Both the position numbers and the translations under genes were made by a program. From NCBI GenBank assembly GCA_018065465.1, contig JAGHTC010000003.1, positions 1 through 62,873 on the forward strand: DNA of 62,873 nt. The letters run 5' to 3'. Origin of the DNA: Candidatus Ruminococcus equi. Its GTDB lineage: Bacteria; Bacillota; Clostridia; Oscillospirales; Acutalibacteraceae. Below are positions 61,818 through 62,873 of the stretch, one piece after another (the first letter of the stretch is position 1; each line of letters opens with the position of its first letter). The notes under the pieces are model-generated. The model searched no databases and had not been told where the DNA came from. It saw only the letters and a program-made list of their open reading frames with translations.

Positions 61818-62868
61818 ATTTACTAACCTAATTGAAGATAAAAGTCACGCGTTGTTTATTTCATCGGATGTAAACAGAAAGTATATTTCTTCTTTTCGTT
61901 CATCTGCGGGTGCGGTTATCGTAACATCCGATTGTGTCTATCTTCTTGTCGATTTTCGCTACGGCGAAGCCGCAAAGAATAATTCTAATAGAGAAATAAC
62001 CGTAGTCGTCTATAATAATTTGTATGACTCTGTAAACGAGATTTTACAAAGACACAATATAAAGACGGTTTTTATTGAGGAGCAGAGTGTTACACTTGAA
62101 TTCAAAAACATTTTGAAAGAAAAACTCAACGCAGAAGTAAGAAGTGATTTCAAACTTTCCAAAAAGCTTCAAAATATCAGAGTGGTGAAAACTCCCGATG
62201 AGATAGCGAAGATAGAAACAGCACAGAAAATTACCGAAAAAGCCTATCTTGAAACATTAAATTTTATCAAAGAAGGCGTAAGCGAAAAGAAAATCTGTGC
62301 GGAATTTCTCTACAGAATCTATCTTTACGGAGCAGAAAAACCAGCTTTTGACCCGATAACAATTTGCGGAAAAAATACATCAAAGCCCCACGGTGTCCCA
62401 ACCGAAAACACAGTAAAAGCGGGCGATTTTTTCACTTTCGATATCGGTGCTGTCTATGATGGTTATCATAGCGATATGACAAGAACTGTAGCGGTAGGCT
62501 ACGCAACCGACAAAATGCGGGAAGTATATAACATTGTTTTAACTGCTCACAACTTGGCAAAAGAAAAGATAAAACCCGATGAAAGTATTTCTGCGGTAGA
62601 TATCAGCGCCAGAAATCATATCGAAAAATTCGGCTACGGCAGTTGTTTTGGGCATACAACAGGGCACGGAGTAGGACTCGAAATTCACGAACTGCCGACA
62701 GTATACAGAACGAATAATAATTCTTTGAAAGAAAATATGATTATTACCGTTGAACCGGGAATTTATATCGAAAACAACTTCGGTGTCCGTATCGAAGATA
62801 TGTACAGGGTAACTCAAAATGGTAGTGAAAGCCTTGCAAATATTGATAAAGATTTAATTATTCTGTAA
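61807..62868 (+). CDS. M24 family Xaa-Pro aminopeptidase
   Basis: A 353-residue pita-bread-fold peptidase. A creatinase-like N-terminal domain precedes the metal ligands FDIGAVYDGYHSDMTRT near 217 (two Asp), GHTTGHGVGLEIHELP near 284 (His), TVEPGIYIE near 318 (Glu) and VRIEDMYR near 330 (Glu). It releases N-terminal residues before proline. ATG 61807 is used; it overlaps the aroQ end. In Firmicutes this gene often lies just before efp, which would be past the window's end. Confidence 0.92.
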   Translation: MLDKFTNLIEDKSHALFISSDVNRKYISSFRSSAGAVIVTSDCVYLLVDFRYGEAAKNNSNREITVVVYNNLYDSVNEILQRHNIKTVFIEEQSVTLEFKNILKEKLNAEVRSDFKLSKKLQNIRVVKTPDEIAKIETAQKITEKAYLETLNFIKEGVSEKKICAEFLYRIYLYGAEKPAFDPITICGKNTSKPHGVPTENTVKAGDFFTFDIGAVYDGYHSDMTRTVAVGYATDKMREVYNIVLTAHNLAKEKIKPDESISAVDISARNHIEKFGYGSCFGHTTGHGVGLEIHELPTVYRTNNNSLKENMIITVEPGIYIENNFGVRIEDMYRVTQNGSESLANIDKDLIIL

Positions 62869-62873
62869 AAGGG

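Noticed and set aside
1..62873. CRISPR arrays, prophage or integrative element
   Set aside because: No regularly spaced repeats, integrase, transposase, terminase or attachment-site pair was seen; repeats found are short intergenic palindromes.

Overview
The window looks like chromosome of a low-GC anaerobic gut or rumen clostridium, most likely of the Ruminococcus/Oscillospiraceae group. The evidence is type I dockerin domains and CBM26-like starch-binding modules on secreted proteins, a Rex redox repressor, a THF riboswitch on an ECF folate transporter, and the Firmicutes gene order topA-trmFO-plsX-rnc-smc-ftsY-rdgB-yhbY-nadD-yqeK-rsfS-leuS. This placement is inferred from gene content only. 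I see no rRNA, tRNA, CRISPR array, transposase or integrase.

1-15.3 kb is an accessory, secreted-protein locus. It holds a CotH-kinase/CBM26/dockerin protein, a 2,595-residue adhesin-like protein made of Ig-like and InlB-type repeats, an overlooked 46-codon acidic peptide gene, a leucine-rich-repeat/dockerin protein, and a two-gene unit encoding a PqqD-like peptide-binding protein and an HprK-like protein whose P-loop has decayed. The peptide, PqqD-like and HprK-like genes together resemble a minimal peptide-modification system set among cellulosome-type proteins. This is the most interesting part of the window.

15.3-24.6 kb carries an aconitase-isocitrate dehydrogenase-rex operon on the minus strand, divergent from typA. 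It also has a DEDDh exonuclease, a small sigma-region-4-like gene pair, a small Cys4 protein, pgeF, and folT behind a THF riboswitch.

24.7-32 kb is a tightly overlapping minus-strand operon: yfhO, pepV-like dipeptidase, membrane protein, glycosyltransferase 2, licD and ribU. 32-42.2 kb holds single genes and short operons (YfbR-like nucleotidase, LCP ligase, pncB, an XRE regulator, ytvI-like, murD-GNAT-methionine gamma-lyase-like, tadA-CPBP protease).

42.3-62.9 kb is housekeeping. It has the infC-rpmI-rplT operon with a consensus promoter, an attenuator-like leader and an AUU start codon. A long co-directional run then goes from an rRNA methyltransferase through dprA, topA, trmFO, plsX, rnc, a radical SAM gene with an apparent AUU start, smc, ftsY, rdgB, yhbY, nadD, yqeK, rsfS and leuS. 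rpsU, too short for most gene callers, has its own consensus promoter and is followed by aroQ and an M24 aminopeptidase.

Functionally the window pairs an extracellular polysaccharide-binding module with core translation, chromosome segregation, envelope and redox-controlled metabolism. Three small dispersed copies of one palindromic intergenic element and several perfect inverted repeats at promoters are also present.
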